Shown: positions 25,061 to 34,232 of the stretch, in pieces
Layout of the letters: every line of letters begins with the position of its first letter
Numbering within the stretch: position 1 is the stretch's first letter
DNA from: Bacteroidota bacterium
GTDB taxonomy: Bacteria; Bacteroidota; Bacteroidia; Flavobacteriales; Flavobacteriaceae
Assembly: GCA_023434025.1 (NCBI GenBank)
Contig: JAEYTL010000009.1
Location: forward strand, 1 to 54,368
Direction: 5' to 3'
DNA: 54,368 nucleotides
Notes under the pieces: model-generated
Databases searched by the model: none
The model's input: only the letters and a program-made list of their open reading frames with translations
What the model was told of the DNA's origin: nothing
Program-made: the position numbers and the translations under genes

Positions 25061-27274
25061 ATGAAGTATTTTGCTTTTATAACTCTTTTTCTTACTGTAA
25101 CACTTTACGCCCAAACAAAGTCTTCCACAGATGATGAGGAAGAAGAATTAGACAGCACCAATTATTTTATTGAGTTGGCTAATTTTCATAAAAAGAACAA
25201 CAACTACAGAAGTTCACAAGATTATATTCAAAAAGCAATCGAGTTTGCTGAAGAAAAAAAGGACTATCAGGCACAGGCTGATGCTTATTCCTTTTTGGGA
25301 AATGTATATTTTGAATTAAAGAAATATGCCGATGCCATTCAAACCTATAACAAAAGTATCTCACTCTACAAAAGCCAGAAACCCTCTTCTAACCAGGCAT
25401 ATACTTTTTACAACTTAGGGTTGTGCTACATTGAAAAAAAGGAGTACTCCAAAGCGGAACACTATTTTAAAGAGGCTGAAAAAATCTATGAGACCATCGA
25501 TATTCCCGAAGCCAAACAAATGATTAACCTGCAAAAAGGTATTGTTTACCGTGCCAAAGGAGAAAACCAGCTGGCATTGGCCATCTTAAATACAGTAATC
25601 GTTAATCCGGATGAAGAAGACCATTTTAAAACCAAGGCCGAAGCCTTATTCCAGATTGGTCAGATCGAAGCCCAGAACAACCGTTATAACCTTGCCCTCA
25701 ATTACCTGAATAAAGCATTGGATTTAAGCTCTAAAAATAAGAATTTAGAACTGAAAGCCAATGTTGCCCGAACGCTGAGTGAAGTGTATGAAAAGATGAT
25801 CGATGTGGACAATTCCTTCAAATACATGAAGCAACACCTGAGGATAAGAGACAGTATTCAGGAATTAAACAGTAAAAGAATCGGAACAGAAGATTTTTTA
25901 AGTTTCAAAGAAGCTGAGCGTTTAAAAGCGATCGACCAGATGGATCGTGAAAATAAAGAGCAACAACGGGCAAACAAATTCTCTAAACTGATCAGCATAC
26001 TGAGCATTGCCCTGATTTCTATTTTATCGTTGCTGAGTTTGTCTTTGTATAAAAACAATATTATCCGAAGCCAGTCAAACAAAATGCTGCAGGATAAAAA
26101 CAATGAGCTCCAATTAGCCAAAGATAAAGCCGAAAAAGCTTCGAAAGCAAGAGCCGAGTTTTTATCGACCGTGAGTCATGAACTGCGGACTCCGTTAAAC
26201 GCCATCAACGGAATTACTCACTTATTGCTGGAAGAAAGTCCCAAAAAATCACAATTACAATACCTTACTTCGCTTAAATTTTCGGGCGACTACCTGTTGA
26301 CATTTATCAACGACATTTTAGAGATCAACCGGGTTGAAAGTGAAAACATCGAAATTGAAAGCATCAATGTAAACATCAAACAACTGCTAAGCGATTTGCA
26401 CAACTCGTTCAAAGACCTGGCCAGTAAAAACAATAATGATTTTGAACTGGAACTGGATGAGACTATCCCGGAGAATCTGATTGGCGATCCGACAAAACTT
26501 TCGCAGATTTTTATAAACCTCATCAATAATGCCCTGAAGTTTACCAAAAACGGAAAAGTGAATGTAGCCGCTAAAATACTGAAAACCGAAAATGATATTA
26601 CTTCCATCCGCTTTGAAATTTCAGATACGGGTATAGGCATTCCGTTAGAAAAACAGCAGACTATTTTTGAAAGTTTCTCGCAAGGCTCTGTTGAAATTAA
26701 CCGGAAATACGGCGGAACCGGTCTGGGATTAGCCATTGTTAAACGACTTGTAAATTTATTAGGCGGCGAAATAAAACTAAGCAGTGCCGAAGGTATTGGT
26801 TCTACCTTTTCTTTTGATGTTGACTTTGAATTGGGGCAGCAAACGTTTGCAGAAGTCAAAAAACAATATGACGAAAGTGTTTTTGCCAATAAAAAAGTGC
26901 TGATTGTAGAAGACAACAAAATCAATCAGATGATTACCAAAAAAATGCTGGAAAACAAAGAGATTGCGTGTGAGCTTATTGACAATGGCGAAGATGCCAT
27001 TGAAATGATCCGTAACAATGGCTTTGATCTGGTGTTAATGGATGTGCATCTTCCGGGTATAAACGGCACCATTGCTACGGAACGGATCAGAGAATTCAAC
27101 AAGTCACTGCCGATTATAGCCCTGACAGCTATATCGCTGAATGAAAACCGTGAGATGCTATTGTCATTCGGCATGAATGATGTGGTGACCAAACCCTTTA
27201 ATCCGGATAATTTTTATAAGGTGATTGCTCAGCAGTTGGGTGAGCTACCTGAAATTAAACAGGCAACATTATAA
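25061..27274 (+). CDS. TPR-containing hybrid sensor histidine kinase/response regulator
   Basis: A 737-aa protein. A signal peptide (MKYFAFITLFLTVTLYAQ) exports a periplasmic TPR sensor of about six repeats (residues 35-275; e.g. AYTFYNLGLCYIEKKEYSKA). A membrane helix near 310-330 leads to HisKA with H373 in SHELRTPL, a HATPase domain (NLINNALKFT, DTGIGIP, GGTGLGLAIVKRL), and a receiver domain (IVEDNKIN, phospho-acceptor D661 in LMDVHLPG, VTKPF). This is a common Bacteroidota architecture. No DNA-binding output is attached. TACCTTTA (25033-25040) may be its -7 element. Confidence 0.92.
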   Translation: MKYFAFITLFLTVTLYAQTKSSTDDEEEELDSTNYFIELANFHKKNNNYRSSQDYIQKAIEFAEEKKDYQAQADAYSFLGNVYFELKKYADAIQTYNKSISLYKSQKPSSNQAYTFYNLGLCYIEKKEYSKAEHYFKEAEKIYETIDIPEAKQMINLQKGIVYRAKGENQLALAILNTVIVNPDEEDHFKTKAEALFQIGQIEAQNNRYNLALNYLNKALDLSSKNKNLELKANVARTLSEVYEKMIDVDNSFKYMKQHLRIRDSIQELNSKRIGTEDFLSFKEAERLKAIDQMDRENKEQQRANKFSKLISILSIALISILSLLSLSLYKNNIIRSQSNKMLQDKNNELQLAKDKAEKASKARAEFLSTVSHELRTPLNAINGITHLLLEESPKKSQLQYLTSLKFSGDYLLTFINDILEINRVESENIEIESINVNIKQLLSDLHNSFKDLASKNNNDFELELDETIPENLIGDPTKLSQIFINLINNALKFTKNGKVNVAAKILKTENDITSIRFEISDTGIGIPLEKQQTIFESFSQGSVEINRKYGGTGLGLAIVKRLVNLLGGEIKLSSAEGIGSTFSFDVDFELGQQTFAEVKKQYDESVFANKKVLIVEDNKINQMITKKMLENKEIACELIDNGEDAIEMIRNNGFDLVLMDVHLPGINGTIATERIREFNKSLPIIALTAISLNENREMLLSFGMNDVVTKPFNPDNFYKVIAQQLGELPEIKQATL

Positions 27275-27303
27275 TTGATTTGACCAAGCATAAACCTTAG
27301 TCT

Positions 27304-27810
27304 ATGAAAGAAATTATTGCCCTTTCAGAGAAAACAATCACAATCAACAGAAATGAATTTCTTAAAGTAAGCGGTAGTATTGACACGAATGTATATTATA
27401 TTGAAAAAGGGAGTTTAAGAATTTTTGTCTTGAACGATAATGAAGAGCAAATCATACGATTCGGGTACAAAGAAAACCTGCTTGTATCATTAGACTCCTT
27501 CTTAACAGAAAAACCCTCCGGTTTTTACATTCAGGCAATCAAAAAGACAACCATTAAAGTTATAACCAAACAACAAGTTGATGCTTTTTTAAAAACTGAC
27601 ACAAACAGGATTTTATGGATTTCCGTTTTAGAGAACCTGATTCTTCAGCAAATGGAACGTGAAATTGACATTTTAACAAACTCGCCAAAAGAAAGATTCA
27701 GAAGGGTTTTAAAAAGAAGCCCGCAGCTTTTTCAGGAAATTCCAGACAAGCATATTGCAAACTACCTGAGAATGAGTGCCGAAACATTATCAAGATTAAA
27801 AAAGTCTTGA
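27304..27810 (+). CDS. Crp/Fnr-family transcriptional regulator, short form
   Basis: A 168-aa protein. The cyclic-nucleotide-binding-like beta barrel spans residues 10-110 (NVYYIEKGSLRIFVLNDNEE, IIRFGYKENLL). A dimer helix follows, then a shortened HTH, IPDKHIANYLRMSAETLSRL, that stops just after the recognition helix. This compact form is frequent in Bacteroidota. The DinB-family gene lies 58 bp downstream and may be its target or operon partner. The ligand is unknown. Confidence 0.85.
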   Translation: MKEIIALSEKTITINRNEFLKVSGSIDTNVYYIEKGSLRIFVLNDNEEQIIRFGYKENLLVSLDSFLTEKPSGFYIQAIKKTTIKVITKQQVDAFLKTDTNRILWISVLENLILQQMEREIDILTNSPKERFRRVLKRSPQLFQEIPDKHIANYLRMSAETLSRLKKS

Positions 27811-27868
27811 TTTTAATCAAGATTTATAACAAATACTTTTTTGACCTTTGCATGAAACACAGAACAAT

Positions 27869-28423
27869 ATGCTGTCAGAAAATTTAATACAATCACTTAT
27901 CGAACAATCCGAGCAAATCATCCGTCAGGCCGAAAAACTGAAAAAGGATGATTTGAGCACGCTTACCTGGAGATTAAATGATACTTCCTGGAATATTCTG
28001 GAATGTTTAGAACATTTGAACTTATACGGCGATTTCTATTTAGCTGAAATTGAACAAAAAATCCAAAACTCAAAAAGTAAAAGCGAAGTTGAATTTAAAA
28101 GCGGATTTTTAGGAGCTTACTTTGCAAGAACCATGCTCCCAAAAGAAAAATTAAATAAGATGAATACCTTTAAAGACAAGAACCCTTTAAATGCCAGGCT
28201 TGACAAAAGTGTTATAGACCGATTCATTGAACAGCAAACCAAACTTTTGGACTTGTTAAACAAATCAAGAAATGTAAGTTTAAACAAGGTCAGAATAAAT
28301 ATTTCTATCTCAAAATTAATGAGTCTGAAACTGGGAGACACTTTTCAATTTTATGTTAACCATATCCAAAGACATCTAAAGCAGATTGAGCGGATTCAGT
28401 CCGAAATGAAGCATACCGGATAG
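27869..28423 (+). CDS. DinB-superfamily protein
   Basis: About 184 aa. It has the four-helix DinB fold features: WNILECLEHLNLYG with the first metal His, and VNHIQRHLKQIERI with two further His near the C-terminus. Members bind a divalent metal and include thiol transferases, but the function of most is unknown. The ATG at 27869 fits the domain start better than the in-frame TTG at 27848. It follows the Crp/Fnr gene, suggesting a regulator-target pair. Confidence 0.8.
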   Translation: MLSENLIQSLIEQSEQIIRQAEKLKKDDLSTLTWRLNDTSWNILECLEHLNLYGDFYLAEIEQKIQNSKSKSEVEFKSGFLGAYFARTMLPKEKLNKMNTFKDKNPLNARLDKSVIDRFIEQQTKLLDLLNKSRNVSLNKVRINISISKLMSLKLGDTFQFYVNHIQRHLKQIERIQSEMKHTG

Positions 28424-28521
28424 CGGAACCATTTTAACCCGGACAATCGTGAAACCCCAGAAAACCGGAAGGAAAAAATACCCGGAAAACAAAGAGTTAC
28501 AACTATAACCGGATAAGTTGT

Positions 28522-29334
28522 CTAATTGCTCAGAATAAATTCTTTGATTAATTTCCGTACCAGCGGCTCAGCTTTTCGGGCCGCTTCCAGCACTTCATTG
28601 TGGTTTACCTCATCGATGTTTTCTTCATCACCCATATCGGTTATAACAGAAATTCCGAGGCAATCCACTTCCATATGACGGGCCACAATGACTTCCGGTA
28701 CAGTGGACATTCCGACACAATCGGCACCAAGAATTTTGACCATTTTGTACTCGGCCAAAGTTTCAAAAGTGGGTCCCTGCAGACCTAAATAAATGCCGTC
28801 TTTGAGTTCTACATTAATGTTTTGAGCAATCTCTTTGGCTTTTTGAATCATGGATCGCGAATACGGTTCACTCATGTTCACGAATCGCGGGCCAAAACGT
28901 TCGTCATTAGCTCCCCGCAACGGATGATCCGGAAATAGGTTGATATGGTCTTTGATCACAACCACATCTCCGACCCGGTAATTGGGGTTTACACCCCCTG
29001 AGGCATTGGAAACAATAAGCTTTTGAACACCTAAGTATTTCATAACACGCACGGGAAAGGTCACCGTTTTCATGTCGTAACCTTCATAAAAATGAAAACG
29101 GCCCTGCATGGCAATTACACTTTTATTTCCTATTTTACCGAACACCAACGCTCCTTTGTGGCCTTGCACGGTGGAAACCGGAAAGTTGGGAATTTCGGAA
29201 TACGGAATGGTGAATTCGATTTCGATATCTTGCGTAAATGTTCCCAAACCGGAACCGAGAATGATCCCGAATTCCGGTATATAATTGGTTTTTTCTTTAA
29301 GAAACTGAACGGTTTCCTGTACTTTGTTCCACAT
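28522..29334 (-). CDS. punA: Purine nucleoside phosphorylase
   Basis: A 270-aa trimeric-type PNP that cleaves purine nucleosides with phosphate. ILGSGLGTF holds the phosphate-binding Ser, QGHKG and GRFHFYEGY are conserved, SNASGGVNP lies in the active site, and GPTFETLAEYKM with GMSTVPEVIVARH binds the base and ribose. ITDMGDEENIDEVNHNE completes the purine site. Its 5' end overlaps the 3' end of lpxK by 38 bp, so the two are coupled. Confidence 0.93.
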   Translation of the reverse strand: MWNKVQETVQFLKEKTNYIPEFGIILGSGLGTFTQDIEIEFTIPYSEIPNFPVSTVQGHKGALVFGKIGNKSVIAMQGRFHFYEGYDMKTVTFPVRVMKYLGVQKLIVSNASGGVNPNYRVGDVVVIKDHINLFPDHPLRGANDERFGPRFVNMSEPYSRSMIQKAKEIAQNINVELKDGIYLGLQGPTFETLAEYKMVKILGADCVGMSTVPEVIVARHMEVDCLGISVITDMGDEENIDEVNHNEVLEAARKAEPLVRKLIKEFILSN

Positions 29335-30331
29335 AACTGTTTATTTGTTTATTGAAGTTATCACCGCCTGAAAGAAAAACACTCTGGATCGGCAAACAGA
29401 ATAATTGTGCCGGATCAACTTTTCCCTTTAACCGTACAAAATCCTTTTCGGTGGTAATAATAGGTTTGTTTTTCGATTTTTTCTGAATGGTTTGGAGGTC
29501 ACTTTCCGTAAAATCATGGTGGTCGGGGAACTCCAATTCTTCATCGTTGCCATCCTGCAAATGGTTGAAAAAAGGTTTGGGCCTGGCGATTCCGGCCACT
29601 AACAGTTTATCGGTGTTTTTTAAAGAAGTAACCGTATAATTTTCGCTTTCGGAATACAAAATTTCATCGTATTGAATCGACGAAAAATAAAGTTCTTGAT
29701 GTGCCAAAAGATTTAATTTTTTACGAATTTGATTTTGCTCCGCTTCAGAAAGAGCTGGCGGACATTTGGTGACCACCACTACATTTGCTCTTCTGGCTCC
29801 ACGCCTGCTTTCCCGCAAATTTCCGGTGGGTAGTATAAAATCGTCTGCATACAAATCGTTGTAAGCCGTGAGCAAAATATAAAAACCGGCTTTCACTTTG
29901 CGGTGCTGAAAGGCATCGTCTAACAGAATAACATCCGGTTTGTTTTCTAAAGCCAGCAATTGTTCGATTCCGTTTTTGCGGCTGGCATCTACAGCCACCT
30001 GAACCGCAGAAAATTTCTGATGCAACTGAAACGGTTCGTCTCCCAATGTTTCTGCTGTTGAGGAAGATCCTGCCAGTAAAAATCCGGATGTTTTGCGTTT
30101 ATACCCTCTGCTTAGAACAGCTACTTTATAATCAGGCTGGAGCAAACGTATGAGGTATTCAATCTGAGGTGTTTTACCGGTTCCTCCCACACTGAGGTTG
30201 CCCACAGCGATTATCGGAATGGGAAATGAATGCGATTGTAGTATCCCTTTGTTGTAAAACCAATTGCGAATGGCGGTAATCAACCCATATAAAACGGCAA
30301 AGGGAAAGAGTATTTTTCGCAAGAGAATCAT
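29297..30331 (-). CDS. lpxK: Tetraacyldisaccharide 4'-kinase
   Basis: A 344-aa LpxK that phosphorylates the lipid A precursor at the 4' position on the inner membrane. An N-terminal hydrophobic anchor (LFPFAVLYGLITAIRNWF) precedes the Walker A motif VGNLSVGGTGKTP. LSRGYKRKT, GDEPFQLH and ILLDDAFQHRK are conserved. The C-terminal ITTEKDFVRL is the usual end motif. Its 3' end overlaps punA by 38 bp. Confidence 0.94.
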   Translation of the reverse strand: MILLRKILFPFAVLYGLITAIRNWFYNKGILQSHSFPIPIIAVGNLSVGGTGKTPQIEYLIRLLQPDYKVAVLSRGYKRKTSGFLLAGSSSTAETLGDEPFQLHQKFSAVQVAVDASRKNGIEQLLALENKPDVILLDDAFQHRKVKAGFYILLTAYNDLYADDFILPTGNLRESRRGARRANVVVVTKCPPALSEAEQNQIRKKLNLLAHQELYFSSIQYDEILYSESENYTVTSLKNTDKLLVAGIARPKPFFNHLQDGNDEELEFPDHHDFTESDLQTIQKKSKNKPIITTEKDFVRLKGKVDPAQLFCLPIQSVFLSGGDNFNKQINSYVEQSTGNRSVS

Positions 30332-30479
30332 GCTACGAATGTAGGGATATTTAGCGAAATATTTACTGTTTTCGTATTGGTTTTATTTCGAAACCACAAA
30401 GGGATTTTTGCCGCAAAGAGAAAAGACATCAAGTTTATCAGACTTTTTAAAAACAGAAGGACAGGGCTGACTTTGTTCC

Positions 30480-31817
30480 TTAAAAAATATTCTTCAAAAT
30501 TTCTTTAATCGAATGTTGTTGTGATTTTGACCAGTAATTGGTGTGCGAAAAGAAAGGCAGGTTTCGTTTAAACCAGTTACCGTTAGGGTTAAGAGGAACA
30601 TTTTGAATTCCTTTTCCGAAATAATCATTCAATTCGCCTCCGACAAAATCATTTTGAAAAAAAATGTTTGTCCATTGAATAAACGAAAACTGCGAATTGT
30701 GATTAATGAACCGCATAGCTTTCTTTTCACTTTTACCATCAATATGCACCAACAGGTTTGCCTGAAAAGAAATAGCATTCTTATAATCTTTTACAATTTT
30801 CCCAACTTCTTTTTTCACTTCAATCTTGGGCGGACAAAGCGGGTATTCGCGATAGTTTGTTTTTTTATCAAATTCTTCAAAATTTTTAGTCAGAATATAA
30901 TCGCCGTGACAAAGCGGACTGCCGATGGAAATAAAATCAGAAATCAGCCAGGGGTTTTTAAGGCTTTTGATTTCTTTGAATAATTTTCGTTGTAACTCAC
31001 GAAAAGTATCCAGCGGAAATACTTCCCCTTTGTGCTGATGGCTTTGATTTATTAATAACGTAATTTCATCTAAAACAGGCTGAATCACCGGAAATTCTTC
31101 CGGATGGTATTCATACATATAATCGTGCCAGAGGTTTGTAATGAGGTCATAGGCAACAACGCTTCCCAAACTGTGTCCTATGATAACAATCCGCTCATAT
31201 TGCGGATTACCGTCTTCGTCTTTTTTATCGTGTAACTTTTTGAGAAGCTGAATTCCTTTTTTCCTTATTTTATAGCGTGATTCGATATTTTGGGGTGACG
31301 GCGTGAGGTATTTCACGGCATCACCAATCGTTTGAGCCGCCTTCGAGTTAATTTTCGGCACAACAAACTTCAGGACAATATATGAGGCAACCGCAAAAAT
31401 TCCGGAATTTAAAAACGGTACACCCTGTTCCTGAAAATGGTTAAAATCATTGGCAATGATAAAACCAAACGTTATCAATAGGGCTAATACTATGATCCGA
31501 ATAGTCCAGACCAGGACTTCAACACGTTTAGAAGGTTTTTTAATAAACAGCAAACGAAAAACCCAGCTGTATAAATCGCCCAGCTTAGGTTCAGAAATTA
31601 AATTAGCCCAGTAAAACTCATAAAAATCGGTTTTCTTTTGACTGATACTTAACCTCCTGGTTTCAAAATAATTGGCCTCGCGATCCGGACTGCTGTAAAG
31701 AATATCGTTATCCGCTTTGATATTCTCCACAAATTCCTTAGCGGTTTCCATCGGGTATTGATTCCCGATTCCGTGAATTATAACGATGGCTTGTTTTTTT
31801 GACGTTGGTTTTTCCAT
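30480..31817 (-). CDS. Hypothetical alpha/beta-hydrolase-like protein with membrane helices
   Basis: A 445-aa protein that I do not assign to a named family. IVIIHGIGNQYP (residues 11-22) resembles the oxyanion-hole strand of lipases. IVIIGHSLGSVVAYDL near residue 210 is a GxSxG nucleophile elbow. Two hydrophobic helices at about residues 102-122 and 138-155 are inserted between them. ISIGSPLCHG and a late His-containing region (INHNSQF) could complete a triad. A membrane-associated esterase or lipase is the best inference. The amidase gene lies 59 bp upstream on the same strand. Confidence 0.7.
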   Translation of the reverse strand: MEKPTSKKQAIVIIHGIGNQYPMETAKEFVENIKADNDILYSSPDREANYFETRRLSISQKKTDFYEFYWANLISEPKLGDLYSWVFRLLFIKKPSKRVEVLVWTIRIIVLALLITFGFIIANDFNHFQEQGVPFLNSGIFAVASYIVLKFVVPKINSKAAQTIGDAVKYLTPSPQNIESRYKIRKKGIQLLKKLHDKKDEDGNPQYERIVIIGHSLGSVVAYDLITNLWHDYMYEYHPEEFPVIQPVLDEITLLINQSHQHKGEVFPLDTFRELQRKLFKEIKSLKNPWLISDFISIGSPLCHGDYILTKNFEEFDKKTNYREYPLCPPKIEVKKEVGKIVKDYKNAISFQANLLVHIDGKSEKKAMRFINHNSQFSFIQWTNIFFQNDFVGGELNDYFGKGIQNVPLNPNGNWFKRNLPFFSHTNYWSKSQQHSIKEILKNIF

Positions 31818-31876
31818 TTGTGTTTATTTCATTAACCTGATTTTTTCTAAATGCGGAATACTTGTTTTTAAACGGT

Positions 31877-32863
31877 TTAAAAATTCAGATAATCTTTGCT
31901 CACCCACCGGTCTTCCATACTGATCTGGCACCAGTTATTTACTTCCTTAATGATAAAAACCTCTTCTCCTTTGGTAACACTACCTACTTTGGGAAAGTGG
32001 GTTCCCCCGCCACTCCGCACATTTAAAGAAGAAGCATTGACTGTAGCCCGCTTTACCTCGTTAGTATAACGCCCGGAAACCCAATGTGATTGACTGTTGG
32101 AAATTTTATACCAGTTATTCTGCTCGTCGTACACTCGCAAAACAGCTCCTGATACCGCCGGATCCCTGTCAGTAACCTTAGAGGCAGATGCCTTGGGTTG
32201 TGTGCGGATATTTAAATGACCGGCAGTCACCACCACATATTTTTGTATGGCAGTATTATCTGTTTTAATTGAACTTCCGGTGAGTTTTGCTTCCACCAAA
32301 GGTAAAAAACCGGCTATACAGTCCTGCTCTTTGTTTCCGCCAAAAAAGCTTGTTCCGGGACAGGATTTGTTGTTTCCCGCTCCATTGTTCCTGAAGCCGT
32401 TATCTAACCGAAACCAGTGGTGGTAAACAATTGACTGGGTATTTACCGGCAGATTAAACCGTTTACACAATGCCGCTGTTACAGCAATGATACTTTCTTT
32501 CTGGGTCTGAAGCATGACATCTGCTCCCAGATCAAAATTGCCGAAATTTTCGATACAGACAGCATTGGCATTTTGGTTTGTAATGCAGGCCGGAGATTTT
32601 TCCAGACTACGTCCGGTAAGAATGGTTCCGTCCGGAAAAATGGTAAAGTGCTGCCCGATATCCTGCCAACCGTTCTGATTTATATGATGGTTTTTCATGG
32701 CTAGCTGTCTTTCAAAATGATTGCTTCCTGAAAAATGAATGTAAGCAGGAATGTAGGTATGATGCTGCTGGATTTTAAGAATAGTTCGTCCCACCCGCAA
32801 ACCGGCTATCCATGTTTCAAATTCAGCAAGGGTCATTTTGGTAAATCCGTATTTTGTTTCCAT
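31877..32863 (-). CDS. N-acetylmuramoyl-L-alanine amidase with two SH3-like domains, no signal peptide
   Basis: A 328-aa protein. The Amidase_2/PGRP-type domain (residues 25-200) has zinc-ligand candidates in IQQHHTYIP, IVYHHWFR and NKSCPGTSFF. Two bacterial SH3 domains follow (LNIRTQPKASA ... NWYKISNSQSHWVSGRY, and LNVRSGGGTHFPKVGSV ... NWCQISMEDRWVSKDY). It would cleave the bond between MurNAc and the stem peptide. No signal peptide or lipobox is visible at METKYGFTKMTLAEFETW, unlike housekeeping amidases, so it may be exported by another route, as with lysins or contact-dependent effectors. It sits beside a lipase-like gene. Confidence 0.85.
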   Translation of the reverse strand: METKYGFTKMTLAEFETWIAGLRVGRTILKIQQHHTYIPAYIHFSGSNHFERQLAMKNHHINQNGWQDIGQHFTIFPDGTILTGRSLEKSPACITNQNANAVCIENFGNFDLGADVMLQTQKESIIAVTAALCKRFNLPVNTQSIVYHHWFRLDNGFRNNGAGNNKSCPGTSFFGGNKEQDCIAGFLPLVEAKLTGSSIKTDNTAIQKYVVVTAGHLNIRTQPKASASKVTDRDPAVSGAVLRVYDEQNNWYKISNSQSHWVSGRYTNEVKRATVNASSLNVRSGGGTHFPKVGSVTKGEEVFIIKEVNNWCQISMEDRWVSKDYLNF

Positions 32864-33109
32864 AAGTCACTGATTTTTTAATGATTAAACTTACTAATGT
32901 ATTTTCTGATAACAAAATAAATGATTCGATATTTAATGTACATCCCTAATCATGGGTATTTTAGGTTAATTACTGCCTATTGTCGCTTTATTGACAGACA
33001 CAAGTGACAACGCATTAGTGTTTAATCAAGCTTTATACATAAATAGTATCTAATAAAAAAACGATTTCCAAACTACCTTACTTACTATAAATGGTTATTA
33101 ATAATTCCC

Positions 33110-33117
33110 TAAATTTG
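33110..33117 (+). promoter_or_regulatory. Candidate -7 element for the Nif3 gene
   Basis: TAAATTTG matches TAnnTTTG, 17 bases before the start at 33135. No clear -33 element. The preceding 240 bp, back to the amidase gene, are AT-rich and hold no other feature I can support. Confidence 0.4.
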
Positions 33118-33134
33118 CAGTTAAATCACTTCCT

Positions 33135-34229
33135 ATGAAACTTCAATCGATTCTACCCGCTTTAGAAGAACTGGCTCCGTTGGCTTATGCAGAAGATTTT
33201 GACAATGTGGGTTTGCTTTTAGGAAATTCCGAACAGGAAATCAACGGTATTTTGGTTTGCCATGATGCCCTGGAGAATGTGGTAGATGAAGCCATCGAAA
33301 AAAACTGTAATTTAATTGTCTGCTTCCACCCTATTTTATTTTCGGGTTTAAAAAAAATCACCGGAAAAACGTATGTGGAAAGGGTGGTGCTGAAAGCCAT
33401 TAAAAACGACATTGCCATTTATGCGGTACACACCGCATTAGACAACCATCAGAATGGTGTAAATAAGATTATTTGCAACCAACTCGGGCTTATAAATACC
33501 CAGATCTTAGTTCCTAAGGAAAAATTCATTCGCAAATTAATTACATATACCATTCCGGAAAATCATCAGAAACTCCGGAATGCTCTGTTTGAAGCCGGAG
33601 CAGGAAATATTGGCAACTATGAAGATTGCAGTTTTAATTCCAGGGGAATCGGAACCTATATGGGTAACGAAAACAGCAACCCTGAAATCGGTGAGCGTTT
33701 TGAATTTACAGAAAATGACGAAATTAAAATTGAAGTCACTTTTGAAAAGCACTTGGAATCAAAAATTTTAAAAGCTCTGTTTAAAAATCATGTGTATGAA
33801 GAAGTGGCTTATGAGATCTACGAACTGCAAAACCAGCATCAGAATATCGGTTTAGGGATGATGGGTGAACTGGAAAGCGAGATGAATGAAAGCGATTTTC
33901 TAATGTTTGTAAAAGAAAAAATGCAATGCGAAAGCATCAGACACAGCTCTTTTTTGAATAAAAAGATAAAAAAAGTTGCCGTTTTAGGAGGCTCAGGCAG
34001 TTTTGCCATCAGCCGGGCTAAGCAACTGGGAGCCAATGCTTTTTTAACTGCCGACCTGAAATACCATCAATTTTATGAAGCTGAAAATCAGTTCCTTTTG
34101 GCAGATATCGGTCATTATGAAAGCGAGCGGTACACAAAAAACTATATTGTTGATTTTCTTATCAAAAAATTTCCTAATTTTGCCATCATTTTATCAGAAC
34201 AAAATACAAATCCAGTTAAGTACTTTTAG
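33135..34229 (+). CDS. Nif3-like dinuclear metal centre protein
   Basis: A 364-aa member of the NIF3/YbgI family, long form. LAYAEDFDNVGLLLGN is the signature start, CFHPILFSG and HTALDNHQNGVN provide metal ligands, and ADLKYHQFYEA with DIGHYESE provide the C-terminal ligands. A PII-like insertion domain lies at about residues 130-235. These proteins form hexameric rings with a two-metal centre; a GTP cyclohydrolase-like role has been proposed but is unsettled. The next gene starts 3 bp later, a linkage common in Bacteroidota. Confidence 0.92.
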   Translation: MKLQSILPALEELAPLAYAEDFDNVGLLLGNSEQEINGILVCHDALENVVDEAIEKNCNLIVCFHPILFSGLKKITGKTYVERVVLKAIKNDIAIYAVHTALDNHQNGVNKIICNQLGLINTQILVPKEKFIRKLITYTIPENHQKLRNALFEAGAGNIGNYEDCSFNSRGIGTYMGNENSNPEIGERFEFTENDEIKIEVTFEKHLESKILKALFKNHVYEEVAYEIYELQNQHQNIGLGMMGELESEMNESDFLMFVKEKMQCESIRHSSFLNKKIKKVAVLGGSGSFAISRAKQLGANAFLTADLKYHQFYEAENQFLLADIGHYESERYTKNYIVDFLIKKFPNFAIILSEQNTNPVKYF

Positions 34230-34232
34230 ATT

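Noticed and set aside
26290..26925. 211-codon frame antisense to the TPR hybrid histidine kinase
   Set aside because: Serine-rich shadow of the kinase domains; no independent support.
30543..30983. 146-codon frame antisense to the hydrolase-like gene
   Set aside because: Phe/Ile-rich translation typical of antisense AT-rich sequence.
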